Shown: positions 1 through 7,367 of the stretch, one piece after another
Layout: the number at the start of each line of letters is the position of its first letter
Numbering within the stretch: the first letter of the stretch is position 1
From: Lachnospiraceae bacterium
GTDB taxonomy: Bacteria; Bacillota; Clostridia; Lachnospirales; Lachnospiraceae
NCBI GenBank assembly: GCA_024405115.1
Contig: JAKSPD010000017.1
Location: forward strand, 1 to 36,506
Direction: 5' to 3'
Length of the DNA: 36,506 nt
The notes under the pieces: generated by a model
What the model saw: only the letters and a program-made list of their open reading frames with translations
Database searches by the model: none
Told to the model about the DNA's origin: nothing
Program-made: the position numbers and the translations under genes

Positions 1-55
1 GAACTCGTGTTACCACCGTGAAAGGGTGGTGTCTTAACCGCTTGACCATCGCGCC
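1..55 (-). tRNA. tRNA-Glu (anticodon TTC), 3' part cut by window edge
   Basis: Read on the minus strand, the segment starts GGCGCGATGG, has the D-arm GTCAAGCGGTTAAGAC and an anticodon stem CCACC/GGTGG closing the seven-base loop CTTTCAC, so the anticodon is TTC (Glu). The T-arm and acceptor 3' strand lie beyond position 1, so the gene is partial. It is the second gene of a tRNA operon after tRNA-Asn and has no promoter of its own that I can see. Confidence 0.93.
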
Positions 56-168
56 TTAGAGGAGGGCTAAACAGGGCATCCATTCGCATTCCGGCCTGCG
101 GCCTTCATGCTCATGTCTTGCGGTCTGCTAGACGCAGACCAACCTCATTCGGTTTTCTGTTTAGTTAA
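56..168 (-). other. Structured inter-tRNA spacer
   Basis: The spacer between the two tRNAs folds into nested inverted repeats. An outer pair, CTAAACAG at 67-74 and CTGTTTAG at 157-164, encloses two inner hairpins: GGTCTGC/GCAGACC at 122-140 and GGCC/GGCC at 93-103. CATTCG/GAATG-type words recur inside. This is far more structure than a random 113-base spacer would show. It could be a tRNA processing element or an inserted palindromic repeat of the kind scattered in Lachnospiraceae genomes. No coding potential was seen. Confidence 0.55.
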
Positions 169-242
169 CGCCCCAACACGGACTTGAACCGCGGACCCCC
201 TGATTAACAGTCAGATGCTCTAACCGACTGAGCTATTGAGGC
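169..242 (-). tRNA. tRNA-Asn (anticodon GTT)
   Basis: On the minus strand the acceptor strand GCCTCAA pairs with TTGGGGC (one G-T pair), the discriminator is G, the D-arm is GCTC/GAGC, the anticodon stem TCTGA/TCAGG closes the loop CTGTTAA with anticodon GTT, and the T-arm is CGCGG/CCGTG around TTCAAGT. CCA is not encoded; the next bases are TTAA. It is first in a tRNA-Asn/tRNA-Glu operon. Confidence 0.95.
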
Positions 243-270
243 ACTGAGACTTGTTTTAGCAAGCTTTTCA

Positions 271-299
271 ATTATAAGGTAATAGTTTCCACATGTCAA
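271..299 (-). promoter_or_regulatory. Consensus sigma-A promoter of the tRNA operon
   Basis: On the minus strand TTGACA (299-294) is separated by exactly 17 bases from TATAAT (276-271), a perfect match to the vegetative consensus. It lies about 30 bases upstream of tRNA-Asn and points into it, as expected for a strongly expressed stable-RNA operon. The remaining bases to 511 are AT-rich and hold no gene; GTCATG/CATGAC (465-481) is a short dyad just upstream of the ACT-domain gene on the other strand. Confidence 0.9.
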
Positions 300-511
300 G
301 CGGAAAATTAAGCTTATTTTACCTAATTTTTCACACTTTTTTCCGTGGGTCGTCACAGTATTAAGACGGCCGTAAATGCCGCTTTTTTCAAATGATGAAG
401 CTGTTTACCGATACAATCACTTCTATTTTTCCTATATTTGAGTTACAATTACATCAAATATTCAGTCATGCGTTACATGACAGTTACGAAAGTTTTTGCG
501 AGGTTTAACTA

Positions 512-784
512 ATGGACAGAATTATAATCACCGTAGTGGGTAAGGACCAGGTGGGCATCATTGCCAAGGTCACAACGCTTCTTTATGAGGCACACATCAA
601 CATACTCGATATTTCGCAGACCATCGTGGCCGGCTTTTTCAACATGATGGTCGTGGCAGACCTTTCGACTTCCGACGTTCCGTTTGACGTGGTTGAGCGC
701 AGACTCGCGGAGCTTGGGGACGGCATGGGACTCCGTATTCAGACACAGCGTGAGGCAATCTTTACCGCAATGCACAGGATCTGA
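512..784 (+). CDS. ACT domain-containing protein (UPF0237 family)
   Basis: A 90-residue protein made of a single ACT domain. The N-terminus IIITVVGKDQVGIIAKVTTL and the following NILDISQTI segment are characteristic of the UPF0237 family of small stand-alone ACT proteins. ACT domains bind amino acids or similar small ligands and regulate a partner, but the ligand here is unknown. The start at 512 gives the full beta-alpha-beta fold, with AGGTTTAACTA in front as a weak binding site. The gene ends nine bases before the PFL-family gene. This pair is conserved in many Clostridia, so the two products probably work together. Confidence 0.9.
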   Translation: MDRIIITVVGKDQVGIIAKVTTLLYEAHINILDISQTIVAGFFNMMVVADLSTSDVPFDVVERRLAELGDGMGLRIQTQREAIFTAMHRI

Positions 785-793
785 GGTGATGCC

Positions 794-2158
794 ATGATAA
801 ATATGAATGAGGTCCTCGAGACCAACAAAATGATAGAGCAGGATCTTCTTGACGTGCGTACCATAACGATGGGCATAAGCCTTCTGGACTGTGTGGATAC
901 GGACGTCAGAAGGATGAATGATAAGATCTATGAAAAGATAACCCGCTGTGCCGGAAACCTTGTAAAGACCGGAGAGGACATCTCGAGGGAATTCGGAATA
1001 GACATTGTTAATAAGAGGGTTTCGGTAACGCCCATATCTCTTGTCGGCGCAGCCGCATGCAGGACGGTTGAGGACTATGTTTCTGTTGCGAAGACCCTTG
1101 ACAGGGCGGCAAAGGCCGTGGGAGTCAACTTCATAGGTGGTTTCTCCGCACTTGTAAATAAGGGTATTACGCCTTCCGAAAGACTGATGATTGAGTCCAT
1201 ACCCGAGGCACTTACGAACACGGACTTTGTATGTTCCTCAGTGAATGTAGGTTCTACCAAGACGGGAATCGACATGGACGCGGTGCGCCTCATGGGCAGT
1301 GTCATTAAAAAGACCGCGGCCCTGACCGCTGACAGGGATTCACTCGGGTGTGCAAAGCTTGTCGTATTCTGCAACGCACCTGATGACAACCCGTTCATGG
1401 CGGGCGCCTTCCACGGAGTGACGGAGGGAGATACCGTCATTAACGTGGGCGTCAGCGGGCCGGGCGTTGTAAAATCGGCCGTAAAGCAGGTTAAGGGCGA
1501 AAGCTTTGAGGTACTCTGCGAGACGATTAAAAAGACGGCGTTCAAGGTAACAAGAGTGGGGCAGCTCGTGGCACAGGAAGCTGCAAGACGACTTAACGTT
1601 CCTTTCGGAATAGTGGACCTTTCACTTGCACCCACTCCGGCAGTGGGCGACTCCGTTGCTGAAATTCTTGAGATGATGGGACTTGAGAGGGTTGGTGCCC
1701 CTGGAACAACTGCGGCCCTTGCCATACTTAACGACCAGGTCAAGAAGGGTGGCGTTATGGCATCCTCATATGTGGGCGGACTTTCAGGAGCGTTCATCCC
1801 GGTAAGTGAGGACCAGGGCATGATTGATGCTGTTGAGCGCGGTGCGCTCACCATCGAAAAGCTTGAGGCCATGACATGTGTATGCTCGGTGGGTCTTGAC
1901 ATGATTGCAATTCCGGGAGACACGCCTGATACCACGATTGCGGGAATCATCGCCGATGAGGCGGCCATCGGAATGATCAACCAGAAGACCACGGCGGTCC
2001 GCGTCATTCCCGTTGCAGGTAAGGGCGTGGGCGAGAGTGCGGAGTTTGGAGGACTTCTGGGATATGCGCCCATTATTCCCGTAAACACGTATTCCTGTGC
2101 TGATTTCGTGAATCGTAAGGGACGCATCCCGGCACCGGTACACAGTTTTAAGAACTGA
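794..2158 (+). CDS. PFL family protein (UPF0210)
   Basis: A 454-residue protein of the UPF0210/DUF711 family, distantly related in fold to pyruvate formate-lyase and ribonucleotide reductase (hence the name PFL family). Family hallmarks are [14 protein letters not shown] (about residues 20-33), [13 protein letters not shown] (about 73-85) and the glycine-rich [11 protein letters not shown] (about 221-231). The function is not established. GAGGTGATGCC gives a good ribosome binding site for the ATG at 794; an in-frame ATG at 803 is a less likely alternative. It is cotranscribed with the ACT-domain protein. No signal peptide or membrane segment was seen, so the protein is cytosolic. Confidence 0.92.
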   Translation: MINMNEVLETNKMIEQDLLDVRTITMGISLLDCVDTDVRRMNDKIYEKITRCAGNLVKTGEDISREFGIDIVNKRVSVTPISLVGAAACRTVEDYVSVAKTLDRAAKAVGVNFIGGFSALVNKGITPSERLMIESIPEALTNTDFVCSSVNVGSTKTGIDMDAVRLMGSVIKKTAALTADRDSLGCAKLVVFCNAPDDNPFMAGAFHGVTEGDTVINVGVSGPGVVKSAVKQVKGESFEVLCETIKKTAFKVTRVGQLVAQEAARRLNVPFGIVDLSLAPTPAVGDSVAEILEMMGLERVGAPGTTAALAILNDQVKKGGVMASSYVGGLSGAFIPVSEDQGMIDAVERGALTIEKLEAMTCVCSVGLDMIAIPGDTPDTTIAGIIADEAAIGMINQKTTAVRVIPVAGKGVGESAEFGGLLGYAPIIPVNTYSCADFVNRKGRIPAPVHSFKN

Positions 2159-2546
2159 TCAGGACATCCCGCTGATGAAGCTGAAACGCCCGGTTACATA
2201 GGGCGGTTACAGGACAACACCATTTATATTTTTATATTTAAAACCGCGATTTTCACATGGTGATTTGCAGTGACCCCAGAAAGTTGGAAAAATCTAACAG
2301 TCTGGGGTCACTTCCATTTTCACGGTTTTTTAATTTGGTAAATATAATGTAAAGTTTTTGCCCGACATAAAGTAAAGCATGCAAAATGGTTTTTATGTTA
2401 AAGTATAAAATAAGCAGGCACGATAGCTGGTTAATCCGTAATCTGGCACTTTACGGCCCGTTTATCAAAATATTAAAACAGCAGGCTGGGATCTTCGGTA
2501 ATTCAATTTCCGGGATGTTCACCTCATGAGGTTTTATAAGGGAAGA
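2159..2546. other. Long AT-rich intergenic region
   Basis: No gene of credible length is visible here. The stretch holds the IS-end-like palindrome at 2270-2311, an outer AAAACCG/CGGTTTT pair around it, repeated TAAAG words between about 2340 and 2405, a TATAAAAT that could be a -10 element near 2404, and a short CCGTAA/TTACGG dyad at 2436-2456. It presumably contains the promoter for the anchored protein that follows, but no consensus -35 was found. Confidence 0.5.
2270..2311. repeat. Palindrome resembling two abutted IS3-family ends; possible terminator
   Basis: GTGACCCCAGA (2270-2280) and TCTGGGGTCAC (2301-2311) are perfect 11-base inverted repeats around a 20-base centre that itself carries GTT/AAC complementarity. 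The arm with its continuation, TGACCCCAGAAAGTTGGA, resembles terminal repeats that I know from IS3/IS150-group insertion sequences. There is no transposase between them, so this looks like a minimal remnant or mini-element. Followed shortly by a T-rich run, it may also end transcription from the PFL gene. Confidence 0.55.
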
Positions 2547-4445
2547 ATGAAAAAGAAAATTTCGATTATTGCAGGAACCATTCTGGTTCTTTTTATGGTT
2601 TATTTTTTCGGGCCGGGATTCAGGAAGGAAACGTCCTGTTTTGTGGAAGACTATTCCGTTTCTGAGGACGGCCGTGAGATCACGCTGCAGATGGGCGTGG
2701 CATCTTCAGTCGGCTTCATACGGAAAGTATCAGTGCACCGGCAGGGCGGAAACAGACTGGAACTTGACTGCTATTCGGCTTTTGGTGGGGTAAATGGGAG
2801 CATCGGCGCAAGACGCACTTTTACCGTGCCGCTTACTGCGGACACGGACGTGATAGCTTTATATAAAGGGAATTATCACTACGAGGATGTTCTGGTAAAG
2901 GACCTGGACGGAATCTGGCGTAGGGCCGGAGAGGATATTCCGGCGGGTGAAGCTTCTGAAAGAACTTTCCGCGGTACGGTAATAGAAATCGAAAATGGTT
3001 CCATGCTCGTAAGACCTGTGGACGGTTCATGGGAAATGACTTCGTCAGACGTTTTTAGGATTCCGCTTGAATTACCCATAGAAAACATGTCTTCCTCACC
3101 GGAGCCTGAAGTGGGGGACGGGATAGAGGTCACATACAGCGGGCGTGTTGAGGAACTCTACCCGGCGCTTCTTGCAGGTATCACCTCAGTCACAATAATC
3201 AAAAATGCACAGGAAGATGACGGCACTATAAAAACTGATGACGCTGGTACTTTGGGATCTGATGATGGAAAGGAGGCGGAGGGCGCATCTGAAGCAGTCC
3301 TTAATGAAACCAGTGCAGCAATTCCTTCCAAAGCACTTGATGAAAATGCTTCCGGGATCCTTACTGAAAGCACTGCCGAAAATGGTTCTGGTGCTTCTGC
3401 CGTAACATCTTCCGAAGCCTCTGGTAAAACATCTGCCGGCACTGCTGTCGGAGCCTCTACCGAGACTTATACCGGAACATCTACTGAAGCTTTTACCGGA
3501 ACATCTACAGGCTCCGCTGCTGATACTGACATGAACCTTGCTGAATTCAGCCCCAGTGAGATTCATGACCTTGTTTCGGCTGAAATCAGCGAGGATTTTG
3601 GAACCTTTACCGTAACTGACGAGGCTTCACTTAAGTGGCTTACGGAACTCCTTGGGTCCGCGGAAGGATTAAAGGGATGGCCCAACTGCCCGTATGAAAC
3701 CGTGATTTCGTTTAAGAGGGCGGACGGCACGGTGATTGAGATACAGCCTTCTACGGACAGCTGTACCAATTACAAAGTCGGTGATACATGGTACAGCTAC
3801 GAGGCAGTTGACAACCGTGAACTCTTTGCCCTCTTCGGGCTTAAAACCGAAGTTGGAAGGGTGACTGAAATCGAAAAACTCCCTCCGTATTCTTATAACG
3901 GAACTGACGGAATCGAAAAGGCCATTACGGACTACTTTATATCTGACAACATGTATTATCAGCCAGAAGGCTCCGTTTACATTCCGGCGTTCTGTATTTT
4001 TAAAAGTGAAAGCATCGGCGAAAGCCGTAAGAAGGATAAAAACGGGGCTGTAAAAGGCGATGTAAAGGTATACGGCAATTTCTGGACATTTAATTATTCA
4101 AAACAGGGCAGAACTCTCTTTTGTGAAAGCGGAGGCGAGGCACCCGGTGTGTTCTATCTCAAACAGACGGGAGAAAACGATTACGAGGTTACCGTGTTTG
4201 ACCAGGCCGGGGACGGAAGTCAGTACAGTGAGGTCATTAAAAGGATATGTGCAGGCAACAAGGCGCTTGAGGAACAGTACTTTAGTGCCTGCGATGCCGG
4301 AAAGGAGCCCTTAAAATCAAGACGTATGTGGTACATATATAACTATGTTCAGGATAATGACCTTGACATAGATTCCTATCAGGACTACGGGTGGGATCCG
4401 GTCATGCTTGTGAATCCCGATGACACGGCTGCATTTGAGGAATAG
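2547..4445 (+). CDS. Membrane-anchored multidomain protein of unknown function
   Basis: MKKKISIIAG followed by a hydrophobic stretch is a classic uncleaved signal anchor, so the bulk of the roughly 632-residue protein should lie outside the cytoplasm. The first extracellular part (to about residue 120) and a small beta-rich part (about 135-220, with FRGTVIEIENGSMLV and EPEVGDGIEVTYSG, reminiscent of DUF3221) are followed by a low-complexity Ala/Ser/Thr/Glu linker (about 220-330) with TGTSTEAFTGTSTG-like repeats, then a C-terminal globular part with aromatic residues. The ATG at 2547 has AAGGGAAG just upstream; an in-frame ATG at 2526 would add seven residues. Neither domain identifies an activity. 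No LPXTG sorting signal is seen. Confidence 0.75.
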   Translation: MKKKISIIAGTILVLFMVYFFGPGFRKETSCFVEDYSVSEDGREITLQMGVASSVGFIRKVSVHRQGGNRLELDCYSAFGGVNGSIGARRTFTVPLTADTDVIALYKGNYHYEDVLVKDLDGIWRRAGEDIPAGEASERTFRGTVIEIENGSMLVRPVDGSWEMTSSDVFRIPLELPIENMSSSPEPEVGDGIEVTYSGRVEELYPALLAGITSVTIIKNAQEDDGTIKTDDAGTLGSDDGKEAEGASEAVLNETSAAIPSKALDENASGILTESTAENGSGASAVTSSEASGKTSAGTAVGASTETYTGTSTEAFTGTSTGSAADTDMNLAEFSPSEIHDLVSAEISEDFGTFTVTDEASLKWLTELLGSAEGLKGWPNCPYETVISFKRADGTVIEIQPSTDSCTNYKVGDTWYSYEAVDNRELFALFGLKTEVGRVTEIEKLPPYSYNGTDGIEKAITDYFISDNMYYQPEGSVYIPAFCIFKSESIGESRKKDKNGAVKGDVKVYGNFWTFNYSKQGRTLFCESGGEAPGVFYLKQTGENDYEVTVFDQAGDGSQYSEVIKRICAGNKALEEQYFSACDAGKEPLKSRRMWYIYNYVQDNDLDIDSYQDYGWDPVMLVNPDDTAAFEE

Positions 4446-4530
4446 CCCGTTCCTGCTAGCGAGCCTTGATGACACGGCCGCATTTGAGGAATAGCCCGTT
4501 CCCGCTAGCGAGCCTTGATGACATGGTCCT
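4419..4530. repeat. 49-bp tandem duplication at a convergent gene junction
   Basis: A 49-base unit beginning GATGACACGG occurs at 4419-4467 and again at 4468-4516 with two T/C differences; a third copy starts at 4517 (GATGACATGG) and decays after about ten bases. Unit one carries the last codons and stop of the anchored protein; unit two is entirely downstream. The unit contains AGGAA/TTCCT and a GCTAGC palindrome. The stop codon of the opposite-strand gene (4529-4531) lies in the decayed third copy. Confidence 0.9.
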
Positions 4531-5365
4531 ACTCGAGAAATCTTTTCCTGAGTACATTTTCAAAACCGGCAGTGTCAAATTTCGAATCTTCATATTCAGT
4601 GAACAGAAGCAGGTTGTCCCCAGGGACATAACCTGCTTTTACATATTCATGTATGTCCCTCAGTTTCTTTTTCACATATTCGTTATCGGACATGAGTCCC
4701 ATAAATTCGATGTATGTAAACTTCCCGTCTCTTGGACTCTTGATGATAATGTCGGGCGCGAGCTTTTTTCCGCCGGAAAGCGTTATAAGTTCATCCACAT
4801 GATAACGCAGTCCAAGCCGGTTTACGATATTGCAGCCCAGTGCCTCCATCTTTGAACGCACGGTTTCACCCCTGTCAGTCTTAAACTGGTTGACCGGATC
4901 AATGGGGTAGGGATTTCTTTCATAAGGCTGGTCCCTCCATTCATCAAGAAGAGTATCCCTGGATTTAAATTTATCAGGGATATCCTTTTTGAACTTTGCC
5001 TCCAGTTTCTTATACAATGTATCTATCTGGTTGAAATCATAATGGACAGGGTCTCTTTCAAGCTGATTCAGACCATTTTCGGCAGCCTTCTTCAAATTCT
5101 TCGCGCAGTATTTATTAATATATCGGTCTATCAGTTTAGTGTCTCTGTCTGGGATATGCCATACATTCCCTCTTTCCATTCTTATGTAGTAATAGTTCTT
5201 CCGTGCTGTTGGATGTACTTCAATGTCGCCTTCCAGGTCAGTCAGCCGGGAAAGCATGGAGTTTGCCCTTCTTTGCAGTATCTGAAGATAACCTTTTTCC
5301 TGTTCGATTGGTGTTAGAAATAATGGATTAATTGACTTTTTTTTACGACTCATATTCATATGCAT
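4529..5365 (-). CDS. Orphan protein with a C-terminal PD-(D/E)XK nuclease-like domain
   Basis: A 278-residue protein with a basic, helical N-terminal half (about 1-130) and a C-terminal half that fits the PD-(D/E)XK fold: RSKME (E174) as the first motif, APD (P204-D205), then YIEFMG (E220) on the next strand, followed by the DNEYVKKK and LLLFTEYED segments. The usual lysine after the glutamate is replaced (E-F-M), a variation known in such orphan Clostridia proteins. AGGAG five bases before the ATG at 5365 supports the start. It stands alone, convergent with the anchored protein, without a methylase or partner, so restriction is not implied. The substrate is unknown, and whether it cuts DNA is an inference. 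Confidence 0.72.
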   Translation of the reverse strand: MHMNMSRKKKSINPLFLTPIEQEKGYLQILQRRANSMLSRLTDLEGDIEVHPTARKNYYYIRMERGNVWHIPDRDTKLIDRYINKYCAKNLKKAAENGLNQLERDPVHYDFNQIDTLYKKLEAKFKKDIPDKFKSRDTLLDEWRDQPYERNPYPIDPVNQFKTDRGETVRSKMEALGCNIVNRLGLRYHVDELITLSGGKKLAPDIIIKSPRDGKFTYIEFMGLMSDNEYVKKKLRDIHEYVKAGYVPGDNLLLFTEYEDSKFDTAGFENVLRKRFLE

Positions 5366-5801
5366 AGTATCTCCTTTAAAAAATAATTAAAATGATACCT
5401 CCGCACAGAACATTACTCTACTAATAGAGTACCATGTTTTGCTTTTATCTTCAAGCAAAAATGAAATTTATCAAATGTTGTATGTAATAAAAGCGATGAG
5501 CACCTTTCATACATAATTTATAGAAGATTTGTTGTTTTTTCTATTCTGTTTTGTAGACATGCCGGGTTCTATATGGATTTCATACATTTTATTAGACTGA
5601 AATTGTATGAGGGTTATTAATATGATTGTTTTCATACAAAAAAAATGTATGAAACTTGTCTTTTCACCGAGAAACATACAGGATTTGGTGAAATGGTTTT
5701 TATAAGAACGGGTAAAACCTGTTTACATGAATAGTGAAATTTGCGGAAAGGAAAAATGGCCGTGGCTTGCGCCGATACTTGAAAATCGGGCAAAAAACGA
5801 A
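5366..5801. promoter_or_regulatory. Repeat-rich divergent intergenic region
   Basis: This stretch separates the minus-strand nuclease-like gene from the HIT gene and encodes nothing convincing. It contains a dyad TACTCTA/TAGAGTA (5414-5431), a second dyad TTTTGCTT/AAGCAAAA (5437-5460), and five copies of TTTCATACA or its complement: 5505-5514, 5578-5587, a partial reverse copy near 5604, and a hairpin pair 5630-5638/5646-5654. The first two dyads lie 50-95 bases upstream of the minus-strand start and could be operators; the TTTCATACA set looks like protein-binding sites. All of this is by pattern only. Confidence 0.5.
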
Positions 5802-5807
5802 TATAAT
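5779..5807 (+). promoter_or_regulatory. Sigma-A promoter of the HIT gene
   Basis: TTGAAA (5779-5784) and TATAAT (5802-5807) are 17 bases apart, and the -10 lies 30 bases before the HIT start codon. Spacing and sequence are close to the vegetative consensus. Confidence 0.8.
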
Positions 5808-5836
5808 AAATTATCTGTACCCGAAAGGAGACAAAC

Positions 5837-6256
5837 ATGAAGGATAACGATTGTATTTTCTGCCTTATAGCAAACGGAGACATCCCTTCGAACACGGTTT
5901 ATGAGGATGAATACTTCCGTGCGATACTTGATCTGTCACCGGCTGCAAAGGGTCATACGCTCCTCCTTCCGAAGGACCACGCAGAGGACCTTTTCTCGCT
6001 TCCGGACGATGTTGCGGCACGTGTAATGCCCACCGCCAGGAAGATTGCGGCTGCGGTAAAGGAAGCAATGGGAGCTGACGGAATCAACATCGTACAGAAT
6101 AACGGAGAGGCTGCAGGGCAGACCGTCAGGCACTTCCACGTGCATATAATACCCAGAAAGAATGGCGACAATGCCATGCCGCTCTGGAACCCCGGAAAGA
6201 GCGACCCGGAGGAACAGAAGAAGATTGCGGAGGCAGTGTCAGCCCTTATTGATTAA
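5837..6256 (+). CDS. HIT family nucleotide hydrolase/transferase
   Basis: A 139-residue cytosolic protein of the histidine triad superfamily, Hint/HinT-like branch, which hydrolyses purine nucleoside phosphoramidates or related adenylylated compounds. The triad is H99-F-H101-V-H103 in RHFHVHIIPR, and the N-terminal CIFC motif (C6, C9) is the zinc-site signature common in this branch. Length is normal. GAAAGGAG sits seven bases before the ATG. The gene leads a run with the coiled-coil protein and asnS. Confidence 0.95.
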   Translation: MKDNDCIFCLIANGDIPSNTVYEDEYFRAILDLSPAAKGHTLLLPKDHAEDLFSLPDDVAARVMPTARKIAAAVKEAMGADGINIVQNNGEAAGQTVRHFHVHIIPRKNGDNAMPLWNPGKSDPEEQKKIAEAVSALID

Positions 6257-6275
6257 TTAAAAAAAGGAGGCAGAC

Positions 6276-7352
6276 ATGGTAGATATCAGTACCCCAAAAG
6301 AGTTTCTCGAGGAGGCACTCCTGGCAGTTGACACACTGAAGGCGGATAAGACTGCGCAGACTGAGAATCAGGTCAGGCTCAAGGAAGCTGAGAGGGCATT
6401 AAACACCCTGAAAAAGACCATCGAGAAGGAAAAAGCCGATACGATCAAGGCCAGGAGAGGCGACATCGAATCGGAATATGCAAAGCAGCTTAAGGCCTCC
6501 GAATCAAATATCCAGAAGGCTGAAAGCGAGAGGACAAAAGCCAGGACAAAGGGTGTCAACGAAAGAATCACGGAAGCCCTCACACCGGCAAAGTCGGAAA
6601 TCAAGGATCTGAAGGAGCAGATTGCAACAGTGGTAAATGCGGCCGGACTTCCTGCTTTCTGCAGGACAAAGGCTTTCTATTCGCTGTTTATGGCAAAAGG
6701 CATCAAGGAAATAGTAGGCCTCGTGGTTTTGTTCGTGGCAGTACTTGTTGCGTTACCGCTGCTGATAACCTACTTCATCAAACTTCCATGGCTTAAGATC
6801 GTTATCTTCATTCTGATCGACGTACTGGCGGTTGTCATTTACATCCTGATTTATTCCGGAACGGTAGCGAAGAAGCAGGATGCGGTGAACCAGTGCCGTC
6901 TCATAGTTGACAGGATCAAGGCTGACGAGAAGGCCATTAAGCAGATCACCAAAAACATTAAGGGTGACAAGGATGACAGCACATATAACCTCGGAACGTT
7001 TGACGAGGAGATAGCAAAGCGTACGACCATCCGTGATGACATAACACAGAAGAGGCAGCAGGCCCTCAGCGAGTTTGACTACAGGACGGCTGACACGATA
7101 AAGGCTGAAATTGATTCACGCTATGCCGGAAAGCTTGCGGAGACCCAGGAAGCCTTCAACCAGTTAAGTGACAGTGGAAAGGCTCTCGCCGATAAGGTAA
7201 CCGCGGAGGAAATGGACATAAGCCGTTTCACGCAGTATGTGGGGGTAAAGAACCTCAACCATGAGAACCTGCAGAAGATGCTGGACCTTGTGACAGCAGG
7301 AGAGGCAGAGAGCGTGTCTGACGCGGCACTAAAAATAAACAGTAAACAGTAA
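6276..7352 (+). CDS. Two-TM coiled-coil membrane protein, unknown function
   Basis: A 358-residue protein not recognised as a named family. Residues 1-125 are highly charged with heptad-like character and should form a coiled coil; two hydrophobic segments at about 145-168 and 172-194, separated by a few residues, make a membrane hairpin; residues 200-320 are again charged and helical (KADEKAIKQITKNIK, RDDITQKRQQAL). Both coiled coils would be on the same side of the membrane, most likely the cytoplasm because no signal peptide is present. AAAAGGAGG eight bases before the ATG supports the start. It lies 19 bases after the HIT gene and 15 before asnS, so it is probably cotranscribed with both. 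A scaffolding or membrane-organising role is a guess. Confidence 0.8.
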   Translation: MVDISTPKEFLEEALLAVDTLKADKTAQTENQVRLKEAERALNTLKKTIEKEKADTIKARRGDIESEYAKQLKASESNIQKAESERTKARTKGVNERITEALTPAKSEIKDLKEQIATVVNAAGLPAFCRTKAFYSLFMAKGIKEIVGLVVLFVAVLVALPLLITYFIKLPWLKIVIFILIDVLAVVIYILIYSGTVAKKQDAVNQCRLIVDRIKADEKAIKQITKNIKGDKDDSTYNLGTFDEEIAKRTTIRDDITQKRQQALSEFDYRTADTIKAEIDSRYAGKLAETQEAFNQLSDSGKALADKVTAEEMDISRFTQYVGVKNLNHENLQKMLDLVTAGEAESVSDAALKINSKQ

Positions 7353-7367
7353 AGGAAATCAAAAGAA

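Noticed and set aside
1075-2127. 350-residue open frame on the minus strand
   Set aside because: It is the antisense shadow of the PFL-family gene, rich in Ser/Pro/Thr as expected from a shadow frame, with no ribosome binding site and no family resemblance.
4466-4855. 129-residue plus-strand frame
   Set aside because: It lies antisense to the nuclease-like gene, whose start, binding site and motifs are much better supported.
5757-5783. Eight-codon leader ORF upstream of the HIT gene
   Set aside because: It has a GGAAAGG in front but lies upstream of the consensus promoter of the HIT gene, so it would not be in that transcript.
7353-7367. T-box leader for asnS
   Set aside because: Only 15 bases separate asnS from the preceding gene, with no room for a T-box structure.
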